In this document: positions 1-9,236 of the stretch, piece after piece
Numbering within the stretch: position 1 is the stretch's first letter
Layout: the number at the start of each line of letters is the position of its first letter
Assembly (NCBI RefSeq): GCF_026167665.1
Contig: NZ_CP098740.1
Span: 7,322,615-7,386,614 of the forward strand
Direction of reading: 5' to 3'
Length of the DNA: 64,000 nt
Source: Streptomyces drozdowiczii
Lineage (GTDB): Bacteria > Actinomycetota > Actinomycetes > Streptomycetales > Streptomycetaceae
The notes under the pieces: model-generated
Told to the model about the DNA's origin: nothing
What the model saw: the letters and a program-made list of their open reading frames with translations, nothing else
Databases searched by the model: none
Program-made: the position numbers and the translations under genes

Positions 1-1610
1 TCGTACGCCCGCCCCCGCACAGCAGAGGTGGTGGTGCGCAGCTTCTCCCGCACCACCGCGCCGGCGAGGACGGCGCGCTCGTACCGGAGCGGGATGCGGG
101 GGATCGTCCACTCCCCCGCATCCTGCCCCGGAGGCCGGTGCGCGGGCGGCTCGCCGGGGCCAGCCGGGCGCTGCCAGCCCAGGTCGGGCGCGGGGGCGGG
201 TGGGCGGCGGCTAGGGAGGTCGGACAGGGCCCACCGGGCGGTGTAGTGGCGGTAGCCGGGCTCTAGCCCGCGGATCGTCTTCGGCTCGCTGATGTCCAGG
301 CAGTGGGTGGAGATGGCGGCGGCCACGATCTGGTCGTCCAGGCCGGGGTCGCGGCGGCGGCCGCGCAGGACGAGGGCGAGGTGGCGGCGGGCTTCGGCGA
401 GCAGGTGCCGGCGGTGGAAGCGGCCGCCGTCGTTCATCACGAACACGGTCGCGGTGACGTCGATGGCCGCCAGGGCGACATCGACCACGGCCGCGACGCG
501 GGCCCGGACCGCGGCGGCCGCGGCGCGGGCGTGCTCGAGGAGGGAGTTGATGACGTCGGCGGCGACCTTGGAGGTGAGGATCGCGCTCACCTTCCACCAG
601 GCGCGCAGCTGCGCGAGCGGCTGGGTCTTCTGCTTGGGCGGGCGGGTCTTGCGGGCGGCGATCTGGTTCATCTTGGCGCGGGCCCGCTCGGAGACCACGG
701 GCAGGAACCGCGGCTCGCCGTCGTCATCAACGGCGGTGACGTACTCGTGCTCCAGCTCGGCCAGGCAGGCGGCGATCTGGTCACTGCGCCGGGAGGTCCA
801 GCGGATCAGCTCGTGCGACACCCCGGCAATCTCCATCACAGGCCGGCGCCCCGGAGTGACGATGCGCGGCTCGGTCGCCAGCCCCAGCGCCTCGCAGACC
901 TCAGCGGCCACCAGCTCGCTGTAGAGCGCGGAGGTCGCCACCGTGTTCTCGTGCAGGGCCGTTGTGTGGATCGAGCCCCACTTCCCGTCCAGACGCTGCC
1001 CCTTCACAGACAGCAGCACATGGTCATGGAGCAAGGGCCGCCCAGAGCGAGCCTCGTAGTGGCGGAAGCGGGCGGCGACCAGACCGCCGGGCGGCCGGAC
1101 CCGGTAGATGCCGTCCTTGCCGTACCGGATCACCGCGACCTCGTCCTCGATCCACTCCAGCACCCGCTCGATCGCCCGCTCGTGCGCGGCCTCGATCACC
1201 CGCCGGGTCTCGTCATCCCCGAACGCCCACAGAAGGTAGATCGTCGGCTGCGGCCGGAACACGAAGTCGACACCGGTCACCGTCACCCGGCGTCCGAGGG
1301 CGCCGGCCTCGAAGGCCTTCTTCGCCGAGTCACCCGCGGCGAGCCGCTCGGCCTCGATCCGGTCCGCGTACGGGTGGCGGCCCCGCTCGCCGAACAGGTT
1401 CCGCAGCTGCGCCTCGGTGACCTCCTCACCCGGCGCGAGTCCGAGCACGGCAAGTCCCCGGCCCATCCAGCGCCCGACCGGGACCCCGGCCTGTTCCTGG
1501 GCGGCGCGCAGCGGCGTGCGGGCCAGGCGGCGGCCGTCGCCGACAACGGTCTCGCGGAGGTAGTAGCGGTACATCTGACCGGCTCGGACGATCTTGATAT
1601 CTACTGTCAT
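1..1610 (-). CDS. MobF (TrwC/TraA-type) conjugative relaxase, N-terminal part, cut by window edge
   Basis: Reading leftward from an ATG at 1610, a frame stays open for 536 codons to the window edge, so the C-terminal part (usually helicase domains in this family) is missing. The N-terminus has the clustered tyrosines expected of a MobF relaxase (Tyr14, Tyr16, Tyr17 in MYRYYLRE). Further on come WMGRGLAVLGL, VTGVDFVFRP and the metal-binding pattern LHDHVLL, equivalent to the HTHV motif of TrwC. Such enzymes nick the origin of transfer and stay covalently bound to the 5' end. The start is overlapped by the tail of the upstream helicase frame. The family call rests on motif recognition; an oriT was not located. 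Confidence 0.85.
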   Translation of the reverse strand, partial: MTVDIKIVRAGQMYRYYLRETVVGDGRRLARTPLRAAQEQAGVPVGRWMGRGLAVLGLAPGEEVTEAQLRNLFGERGRHPYADRIEAERLAAGDSAKKAFEAGALGRRVTVTGVDFVFRPQPTIYLLWAFGDDETRRVIEAAHERAIERVLEWIEDEVAVIRYGKDGIYRVRPPGGLVAARFRHYEARSGRPLLHDHVLLSVKGQRLDGKWGSIHTTALHENTVATSALYSELVAAEVCEALGLATEPRIVTPGRRPVMEIAGVSHELIRWTSRRSDQIAACLAELEHEYVTAVDDDGEPRFLPVVSERARAKMNQIAARKTRPPKQKTQPLAQLRAWWKVSAILTSKVAADVINSLLEHARAAAAAVRARVAAVVDVALAAIDVTATVFVMNDGGRFHRRHLLAEARRHLALVLRGRRRDPGLDDQIVAAAISTHCLDISEPKTIRGLEPGYRHYTARWALSDLPSRRPPAPAPDLGWQRPAGPGEPPAHRPPGQDAGEWTIPRIPLRYERAVLAGAVVREKLRTTTSAVRGRAY

Positions 1611-4600
1611 GCAGACCACGCCACACGGCTCTGAACTGCAAGAAGAGGCCGATCGTGGGACGTCCCGCCAGGCGGGAGCAGAGGCCGAACTTTCTTCTCA
1701 GGTGCCCGGCCGGGCGGGAAGCGGCCCCGAGCCGAAAGCGAATGTCATCGCTCTCCGGCACCGGCAGCTCCCCGGCACGAAGCGGCCCGTCGTCGGGACG
1801 TACAGAGGGCGCGAGCTGGGTGCGGCGAGGGGTGTTACCGGGGGCGAGCGTGATGGTCAGAGTGACCGCGTTGTGGCCGTGGAGCTGGTGGGCTCCGCTC
1901 TGCTGTGCGATCGAGCGGGCGTCCGTGGTGAGCTGTACGTAGATGTGGGGTGCGGGGTCCTCGTCGAGGGCGAGGGCGAGGGGGCGGGCGATCTCCCGGG
2001 AGATCCATCCGAGGAAGACGCCCTGGTGCTGGACTTGGATGGCGTTCGGGTCGGCCTCGTTGCCGGGGTCGCGGATGAGGTCGAGGAGGGTGCCGGCCGA
2101 CAGCTGCGCGAGGTGGAGGTCGTTGCCGCTGTGGCGGACGCCGCGCAGGGGGCAGGTGAAGGTCCCAGTGCCGCTGAGGATCGCGGCCTGGGTCGCGCGG
2201 GGGCTTCGGCGTTCGGTGCTGCGGATGAGGAGGCGGGCCGTGTCGGGGTCGGTGAACGTGGTGATCTCGTCGGTGGTGAGCTGGCTGAGCCAGTCGAGGA
2301 ACTGCCGGAAGGTCGGCTCGAGGTAGGGGCAGTTGGCGGCGAGGGACGTCGCGATGGCGCGGTCGTGGATACCGATGCTGGAGGCGTAGCAGGCGGCGGG
2401 GCTGCCGACCCCGTATTTGATCATTGCGGGGAGTGCGGCCAGGTGGCCCTCGGCGGGGACGCCGCGGCGAAGTTCGAGGAGCTGGAGAAGCGCGGAGACG
2501 ACCCAGGCAAGGTCTTGGACGATGATCTTGTCGATCGCGCTGGTCGTCGCGGTGATGTCGGGGGTGAGCAGGTTGCCCTGGTGGCGCTGGTGGAGGTCGG
2601 CTGCCGGGACGCCAGCGATCCAGTCGGTGGCCAGGGGTACGAGCGCGGGGGCGGCGACCTTCTTCTGGCGGATGCCGCGCTGGACTTCGTGCACCTCGGT
2701 GGCGAGAGTCAGGATGAGTTGCTGCAGGTGGGGCCAGTACTCGGCGGTGAGCAGTTCGGGGTGTACGTCGAGGGCGGTCTGGATCTGCTCGGCGGCGGCG
2801 AGTGCGTCGGTGCCGCCCTGGACGCTGAGGCCGGAGCGGACGATCGCGGCGCGTGCGGGCCGGTCGGGCAGGCGCTGGGCGATGGCGGCGACGCGGCGGG
2901 CGGAGAAGCGGGCCAGCGGGGCCAGGGACCATTCCTGGGCCCCGAGCTGGTGTCCGCCGAGGGTGTCGACGAGGAGCGATTGGGCGGCCTGCTCAAGGAG
3001 GTGCTGGTCGGGGGTGTCGACGACTTCCTCGGCGAGCAGGGCCAGGAGCTGGATGTCGAGTCCGTCGGCCCACTCGGCCAGTTTTCCGTCGGCGGGGTCG
3101 GCCAGGTCCAGCGCGGTGAGGTCCTCGCCGGCGTCGGGCCGGTGGCCGAGGCGGGCGATGACGAGCTCGTAGTAGAGCCAGCCGAGCGTGGAGACGACCG
3201 GTTCGATCCTATTCCGGTCCAGGTAGTGGCGGCGCAATTCCTGGGCGGCGCTGGAGTCCTTGGCGATCAGTACGACGTGGCCTTCGGTCTCTTGGCTGGC
3301 GCGGCCGGCCCGCCCGGCGGTGTTCCAGAAGTCGCGGACACTGACCCTGTCGTTCTGGCCGCGCCAGGTGTCGGGGACGAGGACGGTCTTGGTGGGCAGG
3401 TTCATGCCCTGGGACAGAGTGCTGGTCGCGCAGAGGACACGGAGCGCGCCATTGCGGTAGGCGCGCTCGAGGCAGGCGCGGACGGCTTGGGGGACCTCGG
3501 CGTGGTGGTAGGCGTAGCCCCCGAGGACCATGATCGTGAGTTCGTGGCTGTTGCCGATATGCCGACCGATCTCGGCGGAGGCTTCCACGCGCCGTCGGGC
3601 GACCTCGGCGTTGAAGGAGCCGTCCGTCATGCCCAGTTTCGGCGCGCCTTCCTTCTTCAGTGCTTCGCCCAGGGCCTTGGCGGCGGCGCGGGCCTTGATC
3701 TTGGTGGGCTGGGCGATGAGGACGGGGCCGAGCCGGTCGAAGTGCAGGGCCAGGGCCGCGGCGACGTCCTTGGGAGCACTGGGAAATAGGTTGACGCGCT
3801 TCTTGTGCCGGGTCAGGACGCGGGGAAGGAAGAACTCATCTGTGCCGCCGTTACCGTAGTCGATGGCGCCCTGTTGTCCGTCGGCTTCGCGGCCGCGCCA
3901 GGAGAAGACGCCCGTCCGGAGGCGGGAGGGCGACCAGTTGATGCTGGCGAGGTTGGTGGCGTCCGCGTTGGGGTCGAGCCAGCGGGCGAGGTCTTCGCCG
4001 TTGGGCAGGACTGCGGAGAGCAGCAGGAGGCGGGCGGCCGGGGCAGTACGGCGGATACGGGTCAGCAGCATCTCCAAGCGCAGGCCGCGCTCGGAGCGGT
4101 CGATGGCGTGGCCCTCGTCCACCAGGACCAGGGCGAGACGCGCTGTCAGCTCGGGCATGTTGCGCAGCAGCAGGTCGAGCTTTTCGCTGGTGACGACGAG
4201 GACGTCGGTGAAGTCCAGGAGCTGCATCTCGTAGCGGACGTGCTCGGCGCCGCCGAAGAGCGAGGAGACTCTCATGCCGAGCAGTTCGAGGCTCTCGGCC
4301 AGGTGGCGCTCCACTTGTGCGGCAAGGGCGCGAGTGGGGACGACGTAGACGGCGAGCCGGGAGACGAGCCACCAGCGGTTCTCGTCGCCTGGCCGGGGGG
4401 CGAGGGCGTGGAGGATGGCCCACTCGGCGATGTGGGTCTTGCCCGCCGAGGTCGGCATGGTCACCGCCATGTTGCGGGCGGCGGCGTCGACCAAGCCGGC
4501 GTCCAGGGCAGCGCGTTGGGAGGGCCACACCTGGATGACGGGCCGCTCGGCGACGATCAGGGCCTTGAGGTAGCGCTCCCACAGGCGGCCCCAGGTGGCT

Positions 4601-5433
4601 GCGCGGCGCAGCAGCAGCCAGGGCGAGGTGGCGACGATGTCCTCGGCGACGTGGGCCAGGGAGTCGATCAATGTCCAGGTGTCGGCCACGGAGGCGTCCA
4701 GCAGGATGGAGGAGGCCTTGCGCAGATCGGCGACGGCCGCGTGACCGGCGGCCCGGCTGCCGGTGCGCCACAGGGCGGCGAGGTTGCGGGCGGCGCGACC
4801 GGTGAGTCCGTAGGCGGCGAGTACGGCGGCGTCTGCTACGTCAGCCCGTCCTTCGGTGGTTTCCCCCAACAGCCGCTGCCCCAGGACGGGAAGGTCGTCG
4901 GCAGTCTGCTGGCCAAGGCGCGCGACCTCGTCGAGGTCGCGGCGCAGTACGGCGCCGGTCAGTTCGGCGATCCGGTACGGAGCGGCCGTGGTCGGCGTCT
5001 CGAAGACCTCGAGCTCGCCGCGCGCGAACAGGGAGCGTGCTTCGCGAGTGAAGACGGCGGCGAGAGTGGCGGCGTTGGCCTGGTAGCCAGCCAGGCTCCA
5101 CATCGTCGAGGCGATCGCCAGCAGCTCCACGCGCTGCGGGTCCGCGGCCTGATGGCGGTCGGCGAGGTCCGCGTACGCCTCGGCGATCTCGGTCAGCGGG
5201 CCGGGATCGGCTCGGCGTTCGCGCGGGGTGCGGGTGAGCTGGCCAAGACGGGCCAGGGTCAAGCCGTTGCGCATGCCGTCGAGGTCGTAGGTGTAGGCGA
5301 CGGGGGCGCCTTCCAGGCTGATCTGGTCGCCCAGGACGTGCGAGCGCAGCTGGGCGCGCAAAAGGGGGCCAGCTGCGCCGTCGGTGAAGACTTCCTCGCC
5401 GAGCCGGTGGATGGTGCCGTCGTAATCCTTCAC
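1426..5433 (-). CDS. SF2 DEAD/DEAH-type helicase with C-terminal HIRAN domain (HamB/AbpB-like)
   Basis: A protein of about 1,335 residues starting at a GTG at 5433. Superfamily 2 motifs appear in order: Walker A PTSAGKT (about 327-333), VVPTRAL, DEGH (about 439-442), SAVLP, STLSQGMNLP and NTAGRAGR (motif VI). Near the C-terminus (about 1090-1171) LIRDPGNEADPNAIQVQ and GVFLGWISREIA match a HIRAN domain. The gene directly upstream encodes a DUF1837-like nuclease, and the two together match the Hachiman (HamAB)/AbpAB anti-phage architecture. The last ~160 residues after HIRAN look unstructured and run 185 bases into the relaxase gene in another frame, so the true stop may have been lost. An upstream TTG at 5523 is less likely as start. 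Confidence 0.85.
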   Translation of the reverse strand: MKDYDGTIHRLGEEVFTDGAAGPLLRAQLRSHVLGDQISLEGAPVAYTYDLDGMRNGLTLARLGQLTRTPRERRADPGPLTEIAEAYADLADRHQAADPQRVELLAIASTMWSLAGYQANAATLAAVFTREARSLFARGELEVFETPTTAAPYRIAELTGAVLRRDLDEVARLGQQTADDLPVLGQRLLGETTEGRADVADAAVLAAYGLTGRAARNLAALWRTGSRAAGHAAVADLRKASSILLDASVADTWTLIDSLAHVAEDIVATSPWLLLRRAATWGRLWERYLKALIVAERPVIQVWPSQRAALDAGLVDAAARNMAVTMPTSAGKTHIAEWAILHALAPRPGDENRWWLVSRLAVYVVPTRALAAQVERHLAESLELLGMRVSSLFGGAEHVRYEMQLLDFTDVLVVTSEKLDLLLRNMPELTARLALVLVDEGHAIDRSERGLRLEMLLTRIRRTAPAARLLLLSAVLPNGEDLARWLDPNADATNLASINWSPSRLRTGVFSWRGREADGQQGAIDYGNGGTDEFFLPRVLTRHKKRVNLFPSAPKDVAAALALHFDRLGPVLIAQPTKIKARAAAKALGEALKKEGAPKLGMTDGSFNAEVARRRVEASAEIGRHIGNSHELTIMVLGGYAYHHAEVPQAVRACLERAYRNGALRVLCATSTLSQGMNLPTKTVLVPDTWRGQNDRVSVRDFWNTAGRAGRASQETEGHVVLIAKDSSAAQELRRHYLDRNRIEPVVSTLGWLYYELVIARLGHRPDAGEDLTALDLADPADGKLAEWADGLDIQLLALLAEEVVDTPDQHLLEQAAQSLLVDTLGGHQLGAQEWSLAPLARFSARRVAAIAQRLPDRPARAAIVRSGLSVQGGTDALAAAEQIQTALDVHPELLTAEYWPHLQQLILTLATEVHEVQRGIRQKKVAAPALVPLATDWIAGVPAADLHQRHQGNLLTPDITATTSAIDKIIVQDLAWVVSALLQLLELRRGVPAEGHLAALPAMIKYGVGSPAACYASSIGIHDRAIATSLAANCPYLEPTFRQFLDWLSQLTTDEITTFTDPDTARLLIRSTERRSPRATQAAILSGTGTFTCPLRGVRHSGNDLHLAQLSAGTLLDLIRDPGNEADPNAIQVQHQGVFLGWISREIARPLALALDEDPAPHIYVQLTTDARSIAQQSGAHQLHGHNAVTLTITLAPGNTPRRTQLAPSVRPDDGPLRAGELPVPESDDIRFRLGAASRPAGHLRRKFGLCSRLAGRPTIGLFLQFRAVWRGLHDSRYQDRPSRSDVPLLPPRDRCRRRPPPGPHAAARRPGTGRGPGRALDGPGTCRARTRAG

Positions 5434-6226
5434 GCTGCGGTGTCCTCGCTGGTCTCGGGCTGGCGGGGCTGGAGCCGGTCTCGGCGGCCTGGTAGACGCG
5501 AGCCACGAAGTCCTGAAGTCCACGGATCTTGACGACCGTCAGCTCGGTGCGCTGGGTCACCACGCCGGCCAGGACGTCGACGACATCGTCCTTCCAGGCC
5601 AAGGCATCGTGCACGAAGACCATGTGCCGCTCCACCACCCGCTCCCTGGGGCGGCGCAGCAGGCCAGCGAGATGGCGTACCAGGAACTGGTGGTCACGTT
5701 CGGCGCAGCGAACCATCGCGAAGTGAATGCTCTCGTCCAAGCGGACGAGGACCTTCTCCAGGCTGTCGTATGCCTCCTTCCCCAGGTCTCGCTTGCGGGT
5801 AGCGCGGGTCTTCACCTCGGGCACGGCGATCACCGGAGGCGTCTGGCGGAAGCGGAAGGCCAACACGTCGGTGCCCTGTACGGCCTGATTCGGGGTCTGC
5901 TTGTAGCGGAGCTTGAGGATCGGCACACACCAGCGACGCACCCTCCGGTACAAGGCAGCGGTGACGATCTCTCCGAAGTCACCGTGCCGCACCGCAACCC
6001 GGGTGGGGAACTTGTTGACGCGGAGATAGTCAGCGACCTCCGGGGTCCCCAGGTCGTCGAACACAAGCGCAAGCTCGCTGGGATTGAGGTAATTACGTGC
6101 TACATCGTGGCCGAGCTGGTCCATCAGCTCCTCGTCGCCGAGCTCGCCGGACTCGACGAGGGCTTCGTAGTGCAGCTCGCCCTCCGGCTGCTCCACCGGC
6201 TCCTGCTCCAGCCACTTGCCGAACAT
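5430..6226 (-). CDS. HamA/AbpA-like (DUF1837) nuclease, apparent frameshift near 3' end
   Basis: From an ATG at 6226 the protein shows a PD-(D/E)XK-type nuclease core: GDFGE (residues 82-86), the conserved Asp in QGTDVLAF (about 120) and PEVKTR (ExK, about 137-139). This is the signature of the DUF1837 nuclease subunit of Hachiman/AbpAB systems, and a helicase follows. As given, the frame does not stop and runs on to 4841 inside the helicase. Adding one C to the CCCC run near 5473 gives an ending (ETSEDTAA, stop) in which the TGA overlaps the helicase GTG by four bases (GTGA), the usual coupled arrangement. I therefore mark the gene as ending at 5430, about 265 residues. The -1 frame is inferred; the motifs are seen directly. 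Confidence 0.75.
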
Positions 6227-6447
6227 GCTTACCCCCCGAACTCGCGGTCCTCCCCCGTCCTCATTGTCACGTATGCCGCGCGGAGCTAAGCCCGCTTCCG
6301 CACGCACGTGGTACCTCCCGCTCCTCGTCCCTCTCCTGCAGCGCAGCGACCCCTTCGTGGGTGTCGGGCGTCCGTCAGCGCGGTCGTCCTCGTCCGAGTG
6401 TTTGATCGCAGCGTTTTGGACTGCTGCAAGACAGTCCGGACCTAGTA
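6227..6447. promoter_or_regulatory. Divergent intergenic region hamA/parA with inverted repeat
   Basis: This 220-bp stretch separates the leftward nuclease-helicase unit from rightward parA, so it must hold both promoters. At 6418-6437 there is an inverted repeat (GGACTG, 8-nt spacer, CAGTCC) immediately followed by the small palindrome GTCCGGAC (6434-6441), ending six bases before the parA ATG. The position suggests autoregulation of the par operon. No clear ribosome-binding site precedes parA, so it may be translated from a leaderless or near-leaderless mRNA. Promoter boxes are not called. Confidence 0.4.
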
Positions 6448-7607
6448 ATGTTCGGCCGCATGAGCATCCCCAGCCCGCGAGGGGAGCGAGAGAAGCTAAT
6501 TACTGCTCTCACTCCTCAATTGCGCAGACACCTGAAAATCCGCGCCTTCGAGCACGGTATGGACATCCAGGACGCCACTGAGCGCGCCATCAAGGCGTGG
6601 TACACGGCGGACAGCCTCCCCGACGTGGACACTGCCGGCGCGAAGACTTGGGGGACATTCCTCCCAGTTGGTGAACCGGACACGTTCAAGAACGCGTGCA
6701 ACGAGCGCGGTGTCACCTATGTCCAGGGGCTCGCCCAGGCGTTGACGCTCTGGCTGGAGGCACATCCCTCTCCCACTACGCCGCTCACCGAGCAGCCGGT
6801 CATCCGCGTCATAGTGGCCAACCAGAAGGGTGGCGTCGGCAAGACGTTCATTTCCAGCGGCATGGCTCAGGCACTCGCGGAAGCTGGCCACCGGGTGCTG
6901 ATCGTCGATTACGACCCCAAGGGCATCTCACTGCGGAGCTCGGCTTCGAGGACCTCATGTACGAGGACGACGTCGAGACGCTGCTGATGCACATGGACGG
7001 GACCGCCAAGGGCGACATCCACGACTTGCTGGTCGCCCTGGACCACGAACGCTTCGGCGAGCGTCTGCACCTGCTGCCCGCAAGTGACGACGCGTTCCTG
7101 CGGGATGTGGCGTTGTCGAAGGTGTCGTTCAGCGAGGCCGCGTTGGAACGGGCTCTGGAGTCGCTGGAGAACGACTACGACATCATCATCATCGATGGCC
7201 CCCCCAGCCTGGGTCTGAACATGGACACGGCGCTGTACTACGTCCGGCGCCGCGATGGCGAGCTGTCCGACCGGTCCGGCGTCATCACGCCGGTGTGGGC
7301 CAACAAGGCGTCCCACCGGGCATTCCGGCTGCTGCGTTCGCAGATGGAGGACCTCTGCCGCAAGGGCCGCATCACGGTCGACTACCTCGGGCTGGTCATC
7401 AACGCGTACGACAGCCGCCGCGGCCGGTTGGTCAAGGAGAACCGGGACCAGTGGGAGCGCAGCAGCTCGCCAGCGGTTCTGGCGGTCATCGGGGACCTGA
7501 AGGAGGGACGCGAGGCTGCGGATGGAGAGATCCCGCTGCTGGAGTATGCACCCGACAGTGAGCATGCGCAGGCAATGCGCGACCTGGCGAAGGAACTGGC
7601 GGTATGA
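6448..7607 (+). pseudogene. parA: ParA-family partition ATPase, frame broken by one base in a C run
   Basis: The first ~110 residues form a DNA-binding-type leader. Then comes the deviant Walker A of ParA, NQKGGVGKTF, followed by RVLIVDYDPKG. At that point the frame is lost. Reading one base over gives HLTAELGFEDLMYEDD and, downstream, IIIIDGPPSLGL (Walker B region), ending at 7607. Adding one C to the CCCC run at about 6911-6914 restores the canonical DYDPQGHLTAELG and a full-length protein of about 386 residues. ParA would move plasmid copies together with ParB, whose gene starts four bases before the parA stop. Because parB is also broken in a C run, an assembly error is more likely than true loss. 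An alternative start is the ATG at 6460. Confidence 0.85.
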
Positions 7608-8622
7608 GGAAGACCAAGGCCAAGGACCAGGAGCGCGTGACACGCGGATTCACCCTGGATGAAGACGGCCAGGGCGGTACGGCAGGAGCACCCCGGCGGG
7701 TGCGGACGCGTCAGCAGATCATGAACGGAGAAGGCAAGCGCCCCCCGGCGTCGGTGCCGTTGGCAGAGCTGGCGCACAATCCGTTCAACCCCCGCGATGA
7801 GTACACCGACATCGAGGAGACTGCGGAGTCGCTGCGCGCGCGAGGACAGATCCAACCGGTCACCGTGGCGCGGCGGGCCGCCTTCCTGCGGGCGCACCCG
7901 GACCAGGAAGAGCTGGTCGGCGCCGCCGAGTACGTGGTCATCGACGGTAACCGTCGGCTCAAGGCCGCCGCTGCGGCCGGTCTGGATGAGCTGCGGATCG
8001 ACGTCCATGATGGCCTGGCTGTCACCGCTGCCGACATTCTGGAGTCGGCGCTGATCGCTAACGTGCACCGTGTGGATGTGCCCCCCTGGACCAGGCCAAG
8101 GCCATCCAGCAGCTCGTCGACGTCCATGGATCGCAGGGCAAGGTCGCCAAGCGGCTGGGGAAGACACCGGCGTGGGTCTCACAACGACTGGCATTGCTGC
8201 AGCTCACCCCGGACCTCCAGAACGCCGTGGAGACCGGCGAGCTCAAGGTGGAGCCCGCCCGGCGCATCGGTCGTCTGCCCCAGGAACAGCAGGCCCCAGC
8301 TGCGCAGGAAGTCTTGGCCGTGTCGAAGACGCCACGTCAGCGCGCGCCGCGTCGGCAGCTTGGTGATGGCGGCGAAGCACCGACTGTTAACGGCGTTAAT
8401 GGTTCCGGCGTCTCTGGCTCTGGCGCTGCGACGCCGCAGCAGACCGTTAACGCCGTTAATACCTCGGCAGTGACAGCCCCGGCTGCCCAGGCATCCGTCG
8501 TCATCCCCGACGCTTCCCCGGAGAGCATCGTGGCTGCGTTGAAGGAGCAACTGTCGCCGCAGGATTTGACCAAGGTCGCGGAGCTGCTCATGGAGAGTCT
8601 CACCGAGTCAGCAACGGGCTGA
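7604..8622 (+). pseudogene. parB: ParB-family centromere-binding protein, frame broken by one base in a C run
   Basis: It starts at an ATG overlapping the parA stop (ATGA). The N-terminal ParB/Srx-type domain is clear: VPLAELAHNPFNPRDEY, GQIQPVTV and VVIDGNRRLKAA. After ALIANVHRVDVPP the frame fails at a run of six C (about 8081-8087). One extra C gives LDQAKAIQQLVDVHG, then KVAKRLGKTPAWVSQRL, the helix-turn-helix that reads parS, and continues to the stop at 8622. The C-terminal part is Ser/Thr/Ala-rich linker plus a short helical end, which in this family usually dimerises. Two palindromes inside the coding region are candidate parS sites. The repaired length is about 339 residues. Confidence 0.85.
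8387..8459. repeat. Pair of 13-bp palindromes inside parB, candidate parS
   Basis: TTAACGGCGTTAA lies at 8387-8399 and TTAACGCCGTTAA at 8447-8459, exactly 60 bp apart. Each is a perfect palindrome around one central base. They are AT-rich for this DNA and encode VNGVN and VNAVN in the ParB linker. Plasmid parS sites often lie in or next to the par operon. The binding role is inferred. Confidence 0.5.
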
Positions 8623-8700
8623 GGCTGGTAGCGCGAACGGGTCGCCCAGTTGGGCAAGAACGATCTTGCCGAAGCTCTTGTCCTGTTGGTCGGCCAGAAA

Positions 8701-8760
8701 CACAAAAGCGGCCCCCGCCGCTCGGACCGCGAGGTTCGAACGGCGGGGGCCGCTTTTGTG
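8701..8760. terminator. Strong bidirectional terminator after parB
   Basis: Two perfectly complementary 20-base arms (8701-8720 and 8741-8760) enclose a 20-nt loop. The arms begin CACAAAAGC and end GCTTTTGTG, so each strand gives a GC-rich stem followed by a short T stretch. It lies between the convergent parB and the leftward gene at 8764. Confidence 0.9.
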
Positions 8761-8763
8761 TGC

Positions 8764-9048
8764 TCAGGTGCTCAGGTCGACGGCGGCCGGGAGGTCGCGC
8801 TCGGCGAGGGCGTGGGTGAAGAGTCGGTAGGGGCCGGTCCAAGCGCCGTGGATGCGGTTCTGGGCACAGTGGAGCGTGCCAGTGAGGGCGGTCTCGGTGT
8901 CGGGATGGATGAGGACCAGGGCGAGGGGGTCGGTGTCGGGTTGCTGGCCGGGGAGCAGGCGTCCGCGTTCCAGGCGGCGCTCGCCGATCCGTACGGCGAC
9001 GTCGCCGCGGCCATTCCACGGAGCCGGCCTCCGGCGAGCGGCGAGCAT
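8764..9048 (-). CDS. Small hypothetical protein (94 aa)
   Basis: A leftward frame from an ATG at 9048 ends just beside the terminator at 8701-8760. The composition is that of a real Streptomyces protein (LALVLIHPDTETALTGTLHCAQNR), and it is the best coding frame in this stretch. In-frame sequence upstream of the ATG also reads as protein (GQKAVAEFTD) without a usable start, so the N-terminus may be longer and disturbed, possibly by an indel in the C-rich tract near 9115-9122. No domain is recognised. Confidence 0.5.
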   Translation of the reverse strand: MLAARRRPAPWNGRGDVAVRIGERRLERGRLLPGQQPDTDPLALVLIHPDTETALTGTLHCAQNRIHGAWTGPYRLFTHALAERDLPAAVDLST

Positions 9049-9236
9049 GTCGGTGAACTCCGCGACCGCCTTCTGTCCAACTGGTGAAGGGTGACGTACT
9101 ACCCCTGCACGATTCGCCCCCCTGACTGGTGATCGCCGCAGCGCAGTGTGCGTGCGTGAAGCGCCGACAGGCGCACTGTATGGGGGAGTAGGTTGCCCTC
9201 CATGTCCAACACCAACCGGTTCGCGGGGTGGCGCTG

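Noticed and set aside
303..1634. Long rightward open frame opposite the relaxase
   Set aside because: It is Gly/Asp/Arg-rich shadow sequence of the leftward MobF gene, which has recognisable motifs; high GC keeps many frames open.
1594..5532. Two long rightward frames opposite the helicase
   Set aside because: Composition (Gly/Glu/Val-rich, no motifs) is that of antisense to a coding strand with complete SF2 helicase motifs.
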